A stretch of 6,831 nt of DNA from Bacteroidales bacterium (GTDB lineage Bacteria > Bacteroidota > Bacteroidia > Bacteroidales > P3): positions 1 to 6,831 of the forward strand of contig JAGBSA010000069.1 of assembly GCA_017632095.1 (NCBI GenBank). Reading direction: 5' to 3'. Below are positions 1 through 6,012 of the stretch, piece by piece (within the stretch, counting starts at the first letter, position 1; the number at the start of each line of letters is the position of its first letter). The notes under the pieces are model-generated. The model worked only from the letters and a program-made list of their open reading frames with translations. It made no database searches and had not been told where the DNA came from. The translations under genes and the position numbers were made by a program.

Positions 1-1
1 A

Positions 2-601
2 TATGATTTGTGGGCAGAAGGTGGCAGTTTAAGTTTTATTTTTACAAATAAAACAGATTCAGATATTTGTTTGGATATGGAACGTTCTTGTTTTATTAAG
101 AATGGACTTGCATATAGTTATTTCGATGGAAATAAAGACTCTCTAAATATAAAGGGTAGTTCATCTAGTTATACATATTTTTCCTCAGCACAAACTTCAA
201 CAACTTTTATTTCAAAAGAAATGCCAACAAAAATTTGGATACCTGCAAATTCTTCAAGATTTGTGTCAGGATTTAATATATCTAATTTTGTCTTTTTTGA
301 TTGTAATAACAAGGATTTACTATTCCCAAGAAAAATTTCTGAAATAATAAAATACAATGTAAATAATACTCCATTAACTATCAGTAATAGACTTGTATAT
401 CATTTTGCTAATGATGAAAAAGATAGAATAATAGAAAATAAATTTTGGATTATAGATTACACTAACTATAGAGATAAAGAAATTATTGAATTTGAAGATT
501 ATTATAATTGTTTTACGGAAACAACAATCAACTTTATAAAAGTTGTGAAATATCAAAAAAACTATAGATTTTACAACAAGTATTATCACGACATAAACTA
601 A
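2..601 (+). CDS. Uncharacterised Bacteroidota protein, C-terminal part (5' end off window)
   Basis: The reading frame is open from the left edge to TAA at 599-601, giving about 199 visible residues. The TTG at 8-10 is only an internal Leu codon, since the frame continues upstream without a stop, so the true start and any signal peptide lie outside the window. The visible part begins with a beta-rich segment (DLWAEGGSLSFIFTNKTD, then an FIKNGLAY motif), passes through a Ser/Thr-rich stretch, and continues with IPANSSRFVSGFNIS and a tail rich in Asn, Tyr and Lys. From memory, this order of motifs resembles a family of Bacteroidales hypothetical proteins, often predicted lipoproteins, that have no assigned function. 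I see no catalytic motif or transmembrane helix. Two hand-counted lines (301-360 and 361-420) are only about 22-23% G+C, far below the operon to the right, and nearly all Arg codons are AGA. That suggests an accessory or acquired gene. That it is coding is well supported; the family link is tentative. Confidence 0.7.
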   Translation, partial: YDLWAEGGSLSFIFTNKTDSDICLDMERSCFIKNGLAYSYFDGNKDSLNIKGSSSSYTYFSSAQTSTTFISKEMPTKIWIPANSSRFVSGFNISNFVFFDCNNKDLLFPRKISEIIKYNVNNTPLTISNRLVYHFANDEKDRIIENKFWIIDYTNYRDKEIIEFEDYYNCFTETTINFIKVVKYQKNYRFYNKYYHDIN

Positions 602-717
602 CGTATGATTTAGTATGTTAGTCTGTTATTTTCTTGATAATTATTTGTTTACTATGTTTGATTTATCATTTATGAAACCGCTGTTTCGGAACTTGATTAT
701 ACAAGAATAAAAAAGAC
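602..717. other. AT-rich spacer with no recognised gene
   Basis: I see no supportable ORF, RNA gene or promoter between the left-hand gene and the first hairpin. A weak 5-bp inverted repeat (GAAAC at 674-678 with GTTTC at 683-687) is too short to interpret. The rest of the intergenic region, up to 957, is taken up by the hairpins and the gene relic listed separately. Confidence 0.5.
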
Positions 718-749
718 AAACGGCAGTGTGAATCATCACACTGCCGTTT
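718..749. terminator. Perfect bidirectional hairpin terminator
   Basis: A 13-bp perfect stem (AAACGGCAGTGTG at 718-730 paired with CACACTGCCGTTT at 737-749) closes a 6-nt loop (AATCAT). T-rich runs follow on both strands: TTTTG on the plus strand, and TTTGTCTTTTTT on the minus strand. It could therefore end transcription of the left plus-strand gene, about 117 nt after its stop, and also catch minus-strand read-through past the operon terminator at 863-899. It is homologous to the terminator at 5980-6012 behind the FadL-type gene, but the stem here is uninterrupted while that copy is imperfect. Confidence 0.8.
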
Positions 750-854
750 TGTTGTATCGTTATTTTCGGATTTATTATCTTATTTTCTAATTATATCGGT
801 TGCTTGTATTAAATGGTTAGTTTTAGAAATAGCTGTAATAGGTTCGTTAAAAAA
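718..854. repeat. Direct repeat, left copy (3' end of FadL-type gene plus terminator)
   Basis: This block aligns with 5980-6115 in the same orientation. Between about 738 and 841 I count by hand 13 mismatches and 2 single-base gaps in roughly 105 columns, or about 86% identity. The terminator arms flanking that stretch also match. Homology fades at about 842-854 at the DNA level, where only the protein reading still resembles the other copy. The two copies lie about 5.26 kb apart and flank the five-gene operon. The right-hand copy is the end of an intact reading frame, while this one is truncated. Confidence 0.8.
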
Positions 855-863
855 GAGGCGTTA
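780..863 (-). pseudogene. Relic of the C-terminus of an OmpP1/FadL-type porin gene
   Basis: Read on the minus strand, positions 854 down to 780 give about 24 codons ending in TAA (780-782). The core ITAISKTNHLIQAT corresponds to IAAISKTDHLIQAT at the end of the FadL-type gene at 6041, and by eye 15 of 24 residues are identical. An in-frame TAA at 861-863 lies just upstream, so nothing longer can be translated. Within the aligned codons several of the differences are synonymous, which suggests the copy diverged while still coding and was truncated later. The final residues have changed from TIRW to IIRK, losing the aromatic C-terminal residue usual in outer-membrane barrels. The relic stops where the A-tract of the operon terminator begins, so the breakpoint is near 855-863. 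It is best read as the remains of a tandem or dispersed porin duplication. It is not expected to produce a functional protein. Confidence 0.75.
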
Positions 864-899
864 AAAAAAAGAACAGCCTTGCTGTTTGGCAAGGCTGTT
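863..899 (-). terminator. Intrinsic terminator of the five-gene operon
   Basis: A 10-bp perfect stem (AACAGCCTTG at 872-881 with CAAGGCTGTT at 890-899) encloses an 8-nt loop. On the minus strand it is followed by C and then eight T residues (positions 870-863). It lies 58 nt past the stop codon of the T9SS-protein gene. A GC-containing hairpin followed by an uninterrupted U-tract is the classical rho-independent arrangement. Confidence 0.9.
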
Positions 900-905
900 T
901 GGCAA
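881..905. repeat. Short tandem repeat, 12-13 nt unit, two copies
   Basis: GCTGTTTGGCAA occurs at 881-892 and again at 894-905, a 13-nt period. The first copy forms the loop and part of the stem of the operon terminator, and the second copy overlaps the base of the stem and runs outward. It may reflect replication slippage. No function is evident. Confidence 0.6.
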
Positions 906-957
906 ATTTTTCTGCTCCTGATTCAACATCGGTGCAGTTTGTTTCTATATGCAATAA

Positions 958-1677
958 TTACTTTCTTATCACCAATTTCTTGGTTGTGATGGTTTGTCCT
1001 TCTGATACTATTGAGTAGAAGTAAACTCCGTTGGTCAATTCTGAAGAATTGATGTTCAATTTTGCGTCTTCACCGCTTCTTAAATTGTAAGTCTTCACCG
1101 TTTTTCCCACCATGTTACGGATAATCATTGTAGGGTTTTTGTATTTCGCAGGAACGTAATAATTAACCACTGCGTTTACTGCCATAGGGTTTGGATAAAC
1201 CTCTGCGTTCATTGGTTTGGCTTTGCTTTGTGTTGGAAGTGATACTTCTGAGTTGTAATATTTCACATAGAAATCATAAATCACTGAGTTATCTTCTGCA
1301 CTTAGCAAATAAACTCTTATCATTGAAGAGTTGTCGCTTGCCGGTGTGTAGGCAATGTCAAAGTTTGTAAACTCTACATTTGGTTCCAATGTTACGCTTG
1401 GAGAGATTGTGTCAAGGGTACAATCTCCGAAACACATCAAAAACTCATCGCCTTCATGGGTGTTTAGTTTTGAAAATGCAGCTCTTACCTGCATCGGGCT
1501 TTCTGTAAGATTTGTAAGATTGAAGTAAGTTGCTATCTCTTCGCCTGCAACTTTCTCCACCTTCAATGTATCTCCTTGTGAAACATCGTCTCCTTCGAAT
1601 GTTACACGTAGTGTTTGTGCATTAAGGCTTACTGCCAACAACACAACCACACAAAAAATAGAATAGATTTTTTTCAT
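958..1677 (-). CDS. T9SS type A sorting-domain protein with Ig-like N-terminal region
   Basis: This 239-residue protein is probably exported across the outer membrane by the type IX secretion system. Residues 1-20 form a type I signal peptide (MKK start, hydrophobic core, cleavage likely after SLNA before Q21). Residues about 21-145 are beta-rich and lack enzyme motifs, resembling a small Ig-like or cadherin-like fold. They contain the only two cysteines of the mature protein, in CFGDC (C82 and C86). Residues about 158-239 match the type A C-terminal sorting domain: an EVYPNP motif at 159-164, MIIRNMVGKTVKTYNL in the middle, ELTNGVYFYSI near 213-223, and a basic end KKLVIRK. That domain directs T9SS export and is then normally removed by the sortase-like PorU. 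The ATG at 1677 is directly followed by the signal peptide. The gene is last in the operon, 32 nt after the Omp28-like gene, and ends 58 nt before the terminator. The sorting domain is a confident call; what the N-terminal part binds or does is unknown. Confidence 0.9.
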   Translation of the reverse strand: MKKIYSIFCVVVLLAVSLNAQTLRVTFEGDDVSQGDTLKVEKVAGEEIATYFNLTNLTESPMQVRAAFSKLNTHEGDEFLMCFGDCTLDTISPSVTLEPNVEFTNFDIAYTPASDNSSMIRVYLLSAEDNSVIYDFYVKYYNSEVSLPTQSKAKPMNAEVYPNPMAVNAVVNYYVPAKYKNPTMIIRNMVGKTVKTYNLRSGEDAKLNINSSELTNGVYFYSIVSEGQTITTKKLVIRK

Positions 1678-1709
1678 TGTTATTGTTTTTTTATTGGTTA
1701 TACATTATG

Positions 1710-2528
1710 TTATTTTAACTCTATTTCATTTGCTTGTAAGACTTTACCGCTTGTAGCATCGGCAACCATCACAACAACATGGCAATTGCTTTTGTTCACT
1801 CCTGCTGCCGGTTTAAGCAAATATGACTTTTGAAGTTTTGTTCCTTGTGTTAAAGCTCCCATTGTCAAAGGATAGTTTACTATAGGATTGTCTCTCAACA
1901 CATGTTGGAAAGAATAGTCAATTATATTACTATTGTCGTTTTGTTTTCCTTCGATGTCGTTTTCTGTCATGTACAATGTTATCACCAAGTTTGAACTTAT
2001 GTCTTCCAAAGCTTCAATTTCAGTTGATACCACTACGTTTCCGTTTGCGTCTATTTTACTTCCAAGTGATATATTCAAATAGTGAGTTGCCGTAGCAAAA
2101 TAATCTGCTAATGCTGTTTCCCATTCTCCTCTTCCCGATGGGAAAACGTCTCTGTTTATCCACAAAGTAGGCCATGATTTTATCTCTTTGCCTAATTCTT
2201 CTCCGTATGCAGTTCTCAGATCCAAAGTCATTTCTCCTTTAGGTTTAGCCAAAGATCCTTGATGTATCGCTGTGATAACGACATTCTCGCCATAGGTATC
2301 CTTAATCGTATTCAAAACTGCTGTACCTTGAGGACAATTCGGACAGTTCCACGCTGTAAATTCTTCCAACAAAAGAGTCAATTCACTTTGTTCTTTTGTT
2401 ATCGGTGTAGAGTCTGTTGTCTCTCCGCCTTCTATTAGTTTCAATCTCTCGTCCTCGTCATAGTTTTCACAAGATGCAAAAACGAAAGGAACAAACAATA
2501 ATGCTGATAATATCTTTCTTAATTTCAT
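1710..2528 (-). CDS. Omp28-related thioredoxin-fold lipoprotein
   Basis: This is a 272-residue outer-membrane lipoprotein with a thioredoxin-like domain. The signal peptide ends in a lipobox-like FASC, so Cys20 should be the acylated residue. It is followed by an acidic stretch (ENYDEDE) that resembles the surface-export signal of Bacteroidota lipoproteins, so surface exposure is plausible but not shown. After a linker, residues about 50-150 hold the redox domain: LLLEEFTAWNCPNCPQG with the CxxC pair C62/C65, and SWPTLWIN with the likely cis-Pro at P120. Residues about 150-272 form a beta-rich second domain containing FQHVLRD (207-213) and one further Cys (C249). This two-part layout fits the Omp28 family, first known from Porphyromonas gingivalis. 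Whether the pair reduces, oxidises or isomerises disulfides cannot be read from sequence. It follows the DUF6029-like gene by 16 nt and precedes the T9SS gene by 32 nt, which suggests a role in folding or modifying exported proteins. The ATG at 2528 is well placed for the signal peptide. Confidence 0.88.
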   Translation of the reverse strand: MKLRKILSALLFVPFVFASCENYDEDERLKLIEGGETTDSTPITKEQSELTLLLEEFTAWNCPNCPQGTAVLNTIKDTYGENVVITAIHQGSLAKPKGEMTLDLRTAYGEELGKEIKSWPTLWINRDVFPSGRGEWETALADYFATATHYLNISLGSKIDANGNVVVSTEIEALEDISSNLVITLYMTENDIEGKQNDNSNIIDYSFQHVLRDNPIVNYPLTMGALTQGTKLQKSYLLKPAAGVNKSNCHVVVMVADATSGKVLQANEIELK

Positions 2529-2544
2529 GGTCTTAATATTTAGA

Positions 2545-4233
2545 TTAGAAACTACTGCTTATTGTTACAAACAAACCATTTGAAGCCGGAACTTCTCTAC
2601 AAACTCCTCCTATACAAATGATTCCGTCTCGTTGTTTTCCGTAACTTAGAGCTACTCTTGTTGTATTGTAAGTTGAACCAAGTGAAACATTGTAGTAGTG
2701 TACCTTTTCACCGTTTTGATTTCCGTAGTTCCATTGGTCGCTCAATGCAACAAACCATTTGCCTGCGAAATTGTACTCTGCGGTCAGTTGAAGCCAATCT
2801 CGTTTTGCCCATTCTCCATAGTTTTGTTCGGTAAGTAGCCATTGAACTTCTCCTCTTATGGAATTCTTTCTGTTTATCTTGTATGTACCGTCAACAACAA
2901 AGATGTCAGCTATCACATCCTCTTCTTCAGGGTGTCCGAATGCTATTGGGTTGAAGATTTGGTGAGAATACATAAAATTCATCTTCAAATCCTTGGTCAT
3001 TTTCTTGTTTACCTCAAGGTTGATTTCTTGAAAATATAACTCATCTCCCGGTTTGAAGAAATTAGAAGTATAACCCTCTGTGCCGCTTTGGTTCAATTCA
3101 TATCCTTCTATGGCTTCTTGATGTATCGAATTAACTCTTGAGTAATTCAATTTAACGTCTGTGCCATATTTTCCTCCAAGCCAAGTTCCTTTCTTTATCT
3201 TATACATTACGTCTGCTTGGATTCCCATTTCGCCATTCACCTGTGTAGCGTAAGGATACATCGCCATCAAAGAATAAGCGTGCTGACGAGTTATTGCAGG
3301 AAGGTAATTCACATTAAGCATATTTCCTGTTTCGCTTCTCTTTGACTTGAAACTCATATTGTCTATGCGTTTTGCTTCCAATGAAACGGCAAATCCTTTT
3401 ATCGAATAGTTGGCTTTGACCAACAAAGCTTCTCCTTCTCTATATATATAGTTGTTTACTATATTCGGATCTTGTCCTTTACGGGCATATTCTGCAGAAA
3501 GTCCGAATGCTTTGTGAGAGAAATCTAAACGAAATGCTGCTGCACCTACGTTTTCAGGTATCTTCATTTCGTACAAATTCTCATTGATTGGTACGATCTT
3601 TGTTTCTGCTTTCTCATAAACTGAAACGAAGCTTCCTCCAACAGTCAAACGAGTTTGTTTTTCTCTAAATGAAGGTATCAATTCATTAAGTGAAACCTCT
3701 GCATCTAAACCTCGAACGAGTCCGTTATCGGTTTGCCAAATTTCTTCCCAATAGTAACGTTGCTTTCCTATGATTCCTTTCAATGTAAGGCCGGATACTG
3801 GTTTTGCAACTAACTTTAATCCATCCATTGCATTGTCTAAGCCAAGGTTTCTCTCCTCATAAGAACGGAAAACCAAACCATTACCGAATTGTTCGTAGTA
3901 ATTACCGACTGTTACTTCCAAATAGTCTTTCTTATACGAAGCCCAACGATAAGGAATGCCTGCTCCTTTGTATTGTTTATCGAAACCAAGTATCGGATTC
4001 AAATAAGACTCAAAACGAAAGCCTGCAGAAAAATCTCCGGCATTGTAGTTGATGTTTGCGAAAGCATTACTCAAGAATCTCTCATTTACTTTCTCTGCAC
4101 CAATTACGCTATCCTCTCTCGACATTTGCATATCTATTTGAAAATTTCCGCTGACGCTACCTCCCAAGATGCCCTGTGCGTTTAGCGAGACACAGAAACA
4201 AACAGATGCAATCAAAATCGCTATTCTTTTCAT
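2545..4233 (-). CDS. Outer-membrane beta-barrel protein, DUF6029-like
   Basis: The protein has 562 residues from the ATG at 4233. One codon upstream is an in-frame TTG (4236-4234), which I reject as start because the ATG sits directly before the MKR signal peptide. Residues 1-19 are the signal peptide (cleavage after LNA, before Q20). The remainder is a long series of alternating amphipathic beta strands rich in Tyr, Asn, Gly and aromatic residues, without an N-terminal TonB plug, and ends in SSSF. A C-terminal Phe is the usual insertion signal for the BAM machinery. I recognise it as the DUF6029 group of Bacteroidota barrels from overall character, so the family name needs a profile search. 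The mature protein has only two cysteines, C540 and C545 in CIGGVC, between the last two strands. In a barrel with a periplasmic C-terminus that loop faces outside. The gene lies 12 nt after the TlpA-like gene and 16 nt before the Omp28-like gene, so it probably works with those redox proteins. Substrate and role are unknown. Confidence 0.85.
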   Translation of the reverse strand: MKRIAILIASVCFCVSLNAQGILGGSVSGNFQIDMQMSREDSVIGAEKVNERFLSNAFANINYNAGDFSAGFRFESYLNPILGFDKQYKGAGIPYRWASYKKDYLEVTVGNYYEQFGNGLVFRSYEERNLGLDNAMDGLKLVAKPVSGLTLKGIIGKQRYYWEEIWQTDNGLVRGLDAEVSLNELIPSFREKQTRLTVGGSFVSVYEKAETKIVPINENLYEMKIPENVGAAAFRLDFSHKAFGLSAEYARKGQDPNIVNNYIYREGEALLVKANYSIKGFAVSLEAKRIDNMSFKSKRSETGNMLNVNYLPAITRQHAYSLMAMYPYATQVNGEMGIQADVMYKIKKGTWLGGKYGTDVKLNYSRVNSIHQEAIEGYELNQSGTEGYTSNFFKPGDELYFQEINLEVNKKMTKDLKMNFMYSHQIFNPIAFGHPEEEDVIADIFVVDGTYKINRKNSIRGEVQWLLTEQNYGEWAKRDWLQLTAEYNFAGKWFVALSDQWNYGNQNGEKVHYYNVSLGSTYNTTRVALSYGKQRDGIICIGGVCREVPASNGLFVTISSSF

Positions 4234-4245
4234 CAAAAACTATTA

Positions 4246-4743
4246 CTATTGGTTCTTCAATGCTTTTTCTATTTCCTCAATCAAATGTTGTTCATCTCCT
4301 GGAGTGAATCCTACATGTTGCCATATAATTTCACCCTTTCCATTAACTACAAAACTGTGAGGAGGATTGTTTACACCCAATGCACGCTTCAATTCGCTAT
4401 TTACGTCAAGTATCACATCAAATTCCCACTCTGAACTATTAACCAAAGGAAGTACCTTGCTTTGTGTACGAGTGTCATCAATAGAAACTGCATATATTTT
4501 CATACCAGTTTCTGCTTGCCAATCCTCATAGTTTTCTGCGAAAGTATTCAATTCCATTAAACAAGGTTTACACCAAGTCGCCCAAAAACATACAGCAAAA
4601 GGTTTACCATCGTTTGAAAAATCTTTTGCGTTAATAGTTTTTCCATCTAATGTTTTAACATCTACAGAAGGTAGTGTTTGTTGTGCGTGTGAACAAAATG
4701 CTAACAGCATAAATAAACCACCGAATAATAAAAAACGTTTCAT
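4246..4743 (-). CDS. TlpA/ResA-like periplasmic thioredoxin-family protein
   Basis: This 165-residue protein acts in thiol-disulfide exchange outside the cytoplasm. Residues 1-20 are a signal peptide (MKRFLLFGG start, hydrophobic core, likely cut after SHA before QQ). Cys17 is not in a proper lipobox because Phe precedes it, so a soluble periplasmic product is more likely than a lipoprotein. The AhpC/TSA-Redoxin fold is visible in order: LPSVDVKTLDGKTINAKDF at 24-42, the active site FWATWCKPC at 53-61 with C58/C61, IYAVSIDD at 83-90, and NNPPHSFVVN at 125-134 with the likely cis-Pro P128. The length and the WCxPC site match TlpA/ResA/CcmG relatives, which keep partner cysteines reduced, for example during cytochrome c maturation. 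No cytochrome genes are in view. Here the neighbours are a barrel and a second thioredoxin-fold lipoprotein, so its partner may be one of those. It starts 19 nt after the prenyl synthase stop. A third cysteine, C52, sits just before the active site. Confidence 0.92.
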   Translation of the reverse strand: MKRFLLFGGLFMLLAFCSHAQQTLPSVDVKTLDGKTINAKDFSNDGKPFAVCFWATWCKPCLMELNTFAENYEDWQAETGMKIYAVSIDDTRTQSKVLPLVNSSEWEFDVILDVNSELKRALGVNNPPHSFVVNGKGEIIWQHVGFTPGDEQHLIEEIEKALKNQ

Positions 4744-4762
4744 TGTCTTTATGTTTTTAAGT

Positions 4763-5731
4763 TTATAATTCTCTTCCTATCAAGCAATCCGTAAGTTGCC
4801 CTAATTTTTCTCTGAATTCGTTATTTGGCAAATCCAATAATGCTTTCTTTGCCTCCAAACTATAATAAGCCACTTGCTCTTGGGCTTTTTTCAAACAGCC
4901 ATATTCCCCCACAGATTCGATCAATGCTTTAATTGAATCCTCAGATTTCTGTTCCAAAGCCAAGAAATCGAGTAAGCGTTTTCTTTCTTTTTCTTCAAGT
5001 GTTTGCAATAAGAAAATCAAAGGTAAGGTTATCTTTCTCTCCTTTATGTCATTTCCAAAGCCTTTACCCGATTTACAGCTTAAATCAAAATCCAAAATAT
5101 CATCTTGAATCTGGAAAGCTCTTCCTAGCAATCTTCCAAACCTTTCTGCTGAATTAGAATAATCTTCTTTACTTTCAGCAGTCTTTGCCCCCACATAAGC
5201 ACTTGCTCCAAACAAAGAGGCTGTTTTTCTATCTATTACATCAAAATAAGCCTTTTCTTCATAGCTTTGAGAATCCGACAATTCCTTTTGCAACAATTCT
5301 CCTTGAGGTAATTCTCTTGCTATCTTAGAATAAATAGGCAACAAATCGAAGTCTTCTTGTGTTTCAATCAGTTGAAGACACTTTCCATAGATGTAATCAC
5401 CAAATAAAATTGCTGTTTTGTTTCCCCAAATCCTATTTATTGTTGGCTTTCCTCTACGAAGAGAGCTTTCATCTAACACATCATCATGCACAAGCGAAGC
5501 AGTATGTAATAATTCTAAGATTATAGCCGCTCTATAAGTAGCCTCACTCACCCCACTACAAACCTTTGCAACAAGAAAACTAATCAAAGGACGCAATCTC
5601 TTACCTTTTTGAGACAACACATGCTTAGTCAATGCCCCTATAGTGTCATCACCACAAGGCATACATGCTAAGAATTTCTCCTCAAAACAAGCAATCTCTT
5701 TCTCAACTCCTTGCCTCAAATCTGCAAGCAT
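4763..5731 (-). CDS. Trans-polyprenyl diphosphate synthase (IspB-like)
   Basis: This cytoplasmic enzyme adds isopentenyl diphosphate units to an allylic primer to make a long all-trans polyprenyl diphosphate, most likely the side chain of menaquinone. From the ATG at 5731 it has 322 residues, normal for the family. Visible motifs are GKRLRP at 43-48, the first Asp-rich motif DDVLD at 83-87 within LHTASLVHDDVLD, RRGKP at 92-96, the second Asp-rich motif DDILD at 210-214 within AFQIQDDILD, and GNDIKERKITLP at 226-237. These bind the two diphosphates through Mg2+. Small residues (A78, S79) at the fourth and fifth positions before the first motif fit a long-chain rather than a farnesyl or geranylgeranyl product, but the exact length cannot be read. 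A GTG at 5743 is an alternative in-frame start that would add four residues. I prefer the ATG because purine-rich AAGGTGAAGAAG precedes it and the N-terminus then matches relatives. It is the first gene of the operon, just behind the promoter. Confidence 0.93.
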   Translation of the reverse strand: MLADLRQGVEKEIACFEEKFLACMPCGDDTIGALTKHVLSQKGKRLRPLISFLVAKVCSGVSEATYRAAIILELLHTASLVHDDVLDESSLRRGKPTINRIWGNKTAILFGDYIYGKCLQLIETQEDFDLLPIYSKIARELPQGELLQKELSDSQSYEEKAYFDVIDRKTASLFGASAYVGAKTAESKEDYSNSAERFGRLLGRAFQIQDDILDFDLSCKSGKGFGNDIKERKITLPLIFLLQTLEEKERKRLLDFLALEQKSEDSIKALIESVGEYGCLKKAQEQVAYYSLEAKKALLDLPNNEFREKLGQLTDCLIGREL

Positions 5732-5760
5732 AATCTTCTTCACCTTATAATATTAGTCTG

Positions 5761-5791
5761 CAAATATACAAACAAAAAACGAATCGACAAA
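5761..5791 (-). promoter_or_regulatory. Bacteroides-type housekeeping promoter for the operon
   Basis: On the minus strand, TTTG (complement of 5788-5791) is followed after exactly 19 nt by TATATTTG (complement of 5761-5768). This matches the Bacteroides -33/-7 consensus TTTG-N19-21-TAnnTTTG without a mismatch. Transcription should start a few bases past the -7 box, around 5754-5758, leaving a leader of roughly 10 nt to the alternative GTG or 25 nt to the ATG at 5731. A leader this short leaves little room for a riboswitch. No equally good promoter was seen in the short gaps inside the operon. Confidence 0.75.
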
Positions 5792-5979
5792 ATATAAAAT
5801 CCTAAACCTTAAAATCCCCGATACATCTATGCAATTTTCATATCGACGTACGAAAAGCCTATTGGATTTTCGTGTTTTAGCAAAAGAGTAAATCAATATT
5901 TGAAACAAGTGTAGTAAATCTTCGTTTTAATTTTTTATTTCTTGATTTCAGTAAATTCTTTCTTCGTTTTAGAAAAGCA
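5792..5979. other. Intergenic region with one weak hairpin
   Basis: No gene is supported here. The only structure seen is an inverted repeat, ACGAAAA at 5850-5856 with TTTTCGT at 5867-5873. An inner CC/GG pairing after one mismatch would close a 4-nt loop. It lacks a clear U-tract on either strand, so I do not call it a terminator. It lies between the end of the FadL-type transcript and the operon promoter. Confidence 0.4.
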
Positions 5980-6012
5980 AAACGGCAATGCGATTGGTTC
6001 ACACTGCCGTTT
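5980..6012 (-). terminator. Terminator of the FadL-type gene
   Basis: An 8-bp stem (AAACGGCA at 5980-5987 with TGCCGTTT at 6005-6012) encloses 17 nt. After one mismatch, two more inner base pairs can form. On the minus strand it is followed by a T-rich run (TTGCTTTTCT) and lies 28 nt past the stop codon. It is homologous to the hairpin at 718-749, which has the longer, perfect stem. Confidence 0.7.

Larger units (their letters stand above)
863..5791 (-). other. Predicted single transcription unit of five genes
   Basis: The five minus-strand genes are separated by 19, 12, 16 and 32 nt in order of transcription. A consensus promoter lies before the first and a strong intrinsic terminator lies after the last. 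No terminator hairpin was seen between them. Co-transcription is inferred from this spacing. Confidence 0.7.

Noticed and set aside
169..589. Two minus-strand frames of 62 and 71 codons opposite the left-edge gene
   Set aside because: They are AT-rich shadow frames. The plus-strand frame has coherent protein motifs and runs through the whole stretch.
3804..4185. Overlapping plus-strand frames of 82 and 98 codons opposite the barrel gene
   Set aside because: They are antisense to a gene with a clear signal peptide and barrel pattern, and their translations look like random sequence.
4234..4236. TTG as start of the barrel gene
   Set aside because: It adds one residue before an ATG that directly begins the signal peptide, so the ATG is the more likely start.
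5850..5873. Hairpin ACGAAAA/TTTTCGT as a terminator or operator
   Set aside because: The stem is short and AT-rich, lacks a U-tract, and does not overlap the promoter boxes, so a function cannot be supported.
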